Program-made: the position numbers and the translations under genes
Notes under the pieces: model-generated
What the model saw: the letters and a program-made list of their open reading frames with translations, nothing else
What the model was told of the DNA's origin: nothing
The model's database searches: none
Origin: Streptomyces globosus
Lineage (GTDB): Bacteria > Actinomycetota > Actinomycetes > Streptomycetales > Streptomycetaceae
DNA: 64,000 bases
Reading direction: 5' to 3'
Assembly (NCBI RefSeq): GCF_003325375.1
Contig: NZ_CP030862.1
Coordinates: 6,551,001-6,615,000 of the forward strand
Shown: one piece after another, positions 58,970 to 64,000 of the stretch
Position numbering within the stretch: the first letter of the stretch is position 1
Layout: each line of letters starts with the position of its first letter

Positions 58970-60520
58970 ATGCACGAGAGCGGCACGAGACGCCCGGCCG
59001 GCCCCGGCCCTGCCCCTTCCCGCGGCGTCCCGGACGGTCTCCTGGTCGCCCTGCTCGCGTTCCTCCTGGGACTGGCCGTGCTCGTGTGGTCCTCGACGGG
59101 GCTGGCCGCGCTCCTCGCGAAGGGCGCCTGGCCGGCCACCGTCACGTTCGGCCGCACACCCGACGCGGTCCGCGCCCTGATAGCGGAGCCGCACGACCTG
59201 CCGGGCGCCTGGCCGGCGACGGACCCGGCGGCGCTGTCGGGCTGGGGGCTCTTCTGGGGCCTGTTCGTCGGGCAGCTTCTGGTCCTCTTCGTGCTCACCG
59301 TGTTCGTGATCGGCGCCGTGGCCCGCACGAAGGCGCGCCGGGCCCGCGCCCGCAGCGCCCCGCCGGAGCCGACTGCGCAGGCTGCGGAACCGGATCCGGT
59401 GCCGGTGCCGGTGCCGGTGCCGGATCCGCCGAAGCCGCCCCTGCCGAAGCCGGCGCCCGCCGTCCCCGCCCCGGCCGCTGGGGGGCCGACGGACGAGGCG
59501 TACCGGTACGGCTTCGGCCACCCGCCCCGCGCCGAGGCCCCGGCGGCCGCTCCGGCGGGCCGTCTGGCGTACGGGGCCCCGGGCGAGCGCCGCCGCCTGG
59601 CGGCGGCCCATCTCGCGTCCGCGGAGGGCGCGGCGCTCGTCGTGACGTCCTCACCGGCGCTGTGGGCGGACACGAAGGACGGCCGCGCGAAGCTGGGCCC
59701 GGTCCTCCTGTACGACCCGTCGCACCTGTGCGACACCCCGGCCCGTATGCACTGGAACCCGGCGGAGGGCTGCACGGACCGGGACACCGCGGCCGTCCGC
59801 GCCACGGCCCTGCTGGCCCCCGTACGACCGCGGGCGCGCATGGACGAGGCTGTCGCCGACACGGCGGAGACGCTGGTGCGGAGCTGGCTACAGGCGGCCG
59901 CGCTGGACGGCCGCCCGTTCAAGCAGCTGCACCGCTGGGCACAGGGAACCGGGGTGCAGGAGGCGGTCCGCATCCTGCGCACGCACCCGCAGGCGGCGGC
60001 AGGGGCTGCCGGGGAGCTGGAGAGTGCCCTCACCGCGTATCCCGAACGACGGGACCAGGCCCGGCATCTGACGGCACGGGCGCTGGCGTGCCTGACGTCG
60101 GTGCACATCCGCGAGGCCTGCAATCCGAACCGAACGGATGCGCTGGCGCTGGCATCGTTCCTGCAGGAGGGGGGCACCCTCTATGTGGTGGGTGAATCCG
60201 TGGAGGAACCCGCGGCCCACCCGGGTGCGATGCCGCTGCTGACCGCACTCGCGTCGAGCGTGGTCGAGCACGGCCGCCGCATGGCCGCACGGTCATCCCG
60301 CGGCCGGCTCGACCCACCACTGACCCTGGTCCTGGAGGACGTGGCGGCCGTCGCCCCGGTCCCGCAGCTGCCGGACCTCCTCGCGGAGGACGTGCTGCCG
60401 CTGCTGGCGTTGTGCCGCAGCCGCGAGCAGGCCCGGTCCCGCTGGCCTCAGTGGCCCGCGGAGCCCCCGGCCGACGCGACCGCGCCGCCCCGGCCGGGGG
60501 CCCGTACTCCGGCTCCGTGA
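58970..60520 (+). CDS. VirD4/TraG-like coupling-type protein, P-loop missing
   Basis: A 516-residue protein with two TM helices (about 23-50 and 93-117), a Pro/Val linker (PVPVPVPVPDPPKPP) and a cytoplasmic domain resembling T4SS coupling proteins after the Walker A: ALVVTSSPALW, LGPVLLYDPS, RMHWNPAEGC, and Walker B-like LTLVLEDVAAVAPVPQLPDLL (451-471). No GxxxxGK[ST] is found anywhere before it, and the C-terminal part after SREQARSRW is cut short. So ATP hydrolysis is doubtful; it may be a docking remnant. It ends the operon. Confidence 0.75.
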   Translation: MHESGTRRPAGPGPAPSRGVPDGLLVALLAFLLGLAVLVWSSTGLAALLAKGAWPATVTFGRTPDAVRALIAEPHDLPGAWPATDPAALSGWGLFWGLFVGQLLVLFVLTVFVIGAVARTKARRARARSAPPEPTAQAAEPDPVPVPVPVPDPPKPPLPKPAPAVPAPAAGGPTDEAYRYGFGHPPRAEAPAAAPAGRLAYGAPGERRRLAAAHLASAEGAALVVTSSPALWADTKDGRAKLGPVLLYDPSHLCDTPARMHWNPAEGCTDRDTAAVRATALLAPVRPRARMDEAVADTAETLVRSWLQAAALDGRPFKQLHRWAQGTGVQEAVRILRTHPQAAAGAAGELESALTAYPERRDQARHLTARALACLTSVHIREACNPNRTDALALASFLQEGGTLYVVGESVEEPAAHPGAMPLLTALASSVVEHGRRMAARSSRGRLDPPLTLVLEDVAAVAPVPQLPDLLAEDVLPLLALCRSREQARSRWPQWPAEPPADATAPPRPGARTPAP

Positions 60521-60523
60521 CCT

Positions 60524-61090
60524 CTACCTCCGGGCCGCGGGCCGGGGGTAGACGTACTCGAGCTCCTTCGCCGCCGGGTCGCCGGGCTTGGGGATGACGA
60601 GCCCGCTCGGCCGGAACCCGTAGCGCCGGTAGAAGCCGCCGGCCCGCGCGTTGTCCTCGTGTACGAACAGGCGGACGCGCTCCAGCCGCGGCTCCTCCAG
60701 CGACCAGGCCCACTGGAGCGCGGCGGTGAACAGGGCGTCGGTCAGTCCGCGCCCGCGCCACTCCGGCCGCACGTACACGCCGACGAAATGCGCCTGGTCG
60801 GTGTCGACGGTCCGCTCGAGGAAGTCGGCGCCGCCGACGGGCTCGACGAAGGCGGACACCGAGCCGGCCCACTGTCCGTCGGGGGTCTCGGCGATGAACT
60901 GCCGGACGTGGACGCCTTCGGCCGCCCCGCGCGCCCGCTCCTGCCAGTACGCGTCGGGTTTGGCAGCGGCGTCCTCGACGGATTCCAGGAACGCCATGGG
61001 CGCGAGCGGGTCGGCGAGGGCCTCCAGGCGGAGCGCCTTGACCTTCTGCCATTCATCGGTCCGTACGGGCCGGGTCACAAACTGTTCCAT
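60524..61090 (-). CDS. GNAT family N-acetyltransferase
   Basis: A 188-residue acetyltransferase: VRTDEWQKVKALRLEALADPLAP at the N-terminus, then the acetyl-CoA motif VGVYVRPEWRGRGLTDALFTAAL (about residues 106-128) and LFVHEDNARAGGFYRRYGFRPSG. The ATG at 61090 fits the domain start. The substrate is unknown. It converges on the T4SS-like operon with only 3 bases between stops, and no separate terminator is seen there. Confidence 0.88.
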   Translation of the reverse strand: MEQFVTRPVRTDEWQKVKALRLEALADPLAPMAFLESVEDAAAKPDAYWQERARGAAEGVHVRQFIAETPDGQWAGSVSAFVEPVGGADFLERTVDTDQAHFVGVYVRPEWRGRGLTDALFTAALQWAWSLEEPRLERVRLFVHEDNARAGGFYRRYGFRPSGLVIPKPGDPAAKELEYVYPRPAARR

Positions 61091-61153
61091 GCACCCGGAT
61101 CCAATCACGGGCCGGCGCGCACCGCACCGCAATTCAATCTGCCCTGAAACGCA

Positions 61154-61189
61154 GGAAAGCCCCGCACCAGAGCTGGTGCGGGGCTTTCC
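61154..61189. terminator. rRNA operon terminator
   Basis: GGAAAGCCCCGCACCAG pairs with CTGGTGCGGGGCTTTCC almost without a loop (effective stem 16 bp). It stands 8 bases past the 5S rRNA on the minus strand and should end the rRNA transcript. Confidence 0.85.
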
Positions 61190-61198
61190 CACAATGAT

Positions 61199-61318
61199 TG
61201 TTCGGCGGCGTCCTACTCTCCCACAGGGTCCCCCCTGCAGTACCATCGGCGCTGAAAGGCTTAGCTTCCGGGTTCGGAATGTAACCGGGCGTTTCCCTAA
61301 CGCTATGACCACCGAAAC
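61199..61318 (-). rRNA. rrf: 5S ribosomal RNA
   Basis: On the minus strand the sequence starts GTTTCGGTGGTCATAGCG and contains CCCGGTTACATTCCGAACCCG, the loop B/C region, and ends near GACGCCGCCGAAC, pairing the two ends (helix I). Length about 120 bases. It matches the Streptomyces 5S sequence I remember. The ends are approximate by 1-3 bases. Confidence 0.95.
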
Positions 61319-61389
61319 ACTATGAAGTTGAACTCAAGCCGGCAATGGCGAGTTCGTTGCTTCAGAACTAACACAGTGGACGCGAGCAA

Positions 61390-64000
<2,611 letters not shown>

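Noticed and set aside
59395..59440. GGTGCC tandem repeat as a separate repeat element
   Set aside because: It is in-frame coding for the Pro/Val linker (PVPVPVPVP) of the VirD4-like protein.
53388..60520. The secretion-like operon as an integrated conjugative element
   Set aside because: No relaxase, FtsK-type TraB, integrase, excisionase or att repeats are seen, and codon use matches the chromosome.

Overview
The window is high-GC actinobacterial chromosome, almost certainly from a Streptomyces species. The evidence is the GC-skewed codon use, the frequent GTG and TTG starts, the mycothiol genes (mshA, mshD), close matches to what I remember of Streptomyces GlnR, Nur, CsoR and RsiG, and an rRNA operon with a Streptomyces-like 5S. 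Gene order matches, from memory, the core chromosome around gpmA, mshA, glnR, ppk and pst. No database search was possible.

Layout, left to right. 1-0.4 kb: frameshifted end of a tyrosine integrase beside gpmA. 0.4-10.2 kb: housekeeping block with gpmA, an MFS exporter, a YbjN protein coupled to mshA, a methyltransferase, a secreted NlpC/P60 hydrolase, a receiver-PP2C phosphatase, an HbhA-like protein and its XRE neighbour. 10.2-13.1 kb: an accessory patch with a double-VOC protein, a truncated Tn7-like TnsB beside a full-length TnsA, and a frameshifted membrane gene. 13.2-26.5 kb: HxlR regulator and imine-reductase-like enzyme, a glutamine methyltransferase, an Eis-like acetyltransferase, rsiG (c-di-GMP-binding anti-sigma factor for WhiG), dtd, ygfZ, nur, a nitrobindin-like protein, a sulfurtransferase with a cysteine-containing leader peptide, a repeat-rich membrane protein and a MoaD-like protein.

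27-32.5 kb: regulators (glnR, a LacI-family gene) and an envelope-stress-type unit of HtrA-like protease, response regulator and kinase, preceded by three direct repeats phased at 11 bp. 32.6-45.2 kb: secreted 5'-nucleotidase, mshD, then a phosphate block of ppk, a CHAD protein, pstSCAB behind a clear four-unit PHO box, a Pit transporter and a DUF47 partner. 45.3-48.5 kb: csoR with its operator, small proteins, a lipoprotein and a PAP2 phosphatase.

48.7-60.5 kb is the most interesting stretch. It looks like a chromosomal type IV secretion-like apparatus: a CwlT-like hydrolase (transglycosylase plus NlpC/P60), a membrane pseudokinase that has lost every catalytic motif, and a tightly packed operon for a VirB2-like small protein, a VirB8/TcpC-like protein, a VirB6/TrbL-like protein, a VirB3/VirB4-N-like protein, a VirB4-type ATPase and a VirD4-like protein lacking a recognisable P-loop. 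No relaxase or integrase lies with it, so a job other than DNA conjugation seems plausible. The window ends with a GNAT gene, a strong terminator, 5S rRNA and most of a 23S rRNA, all transcribed leftwards.
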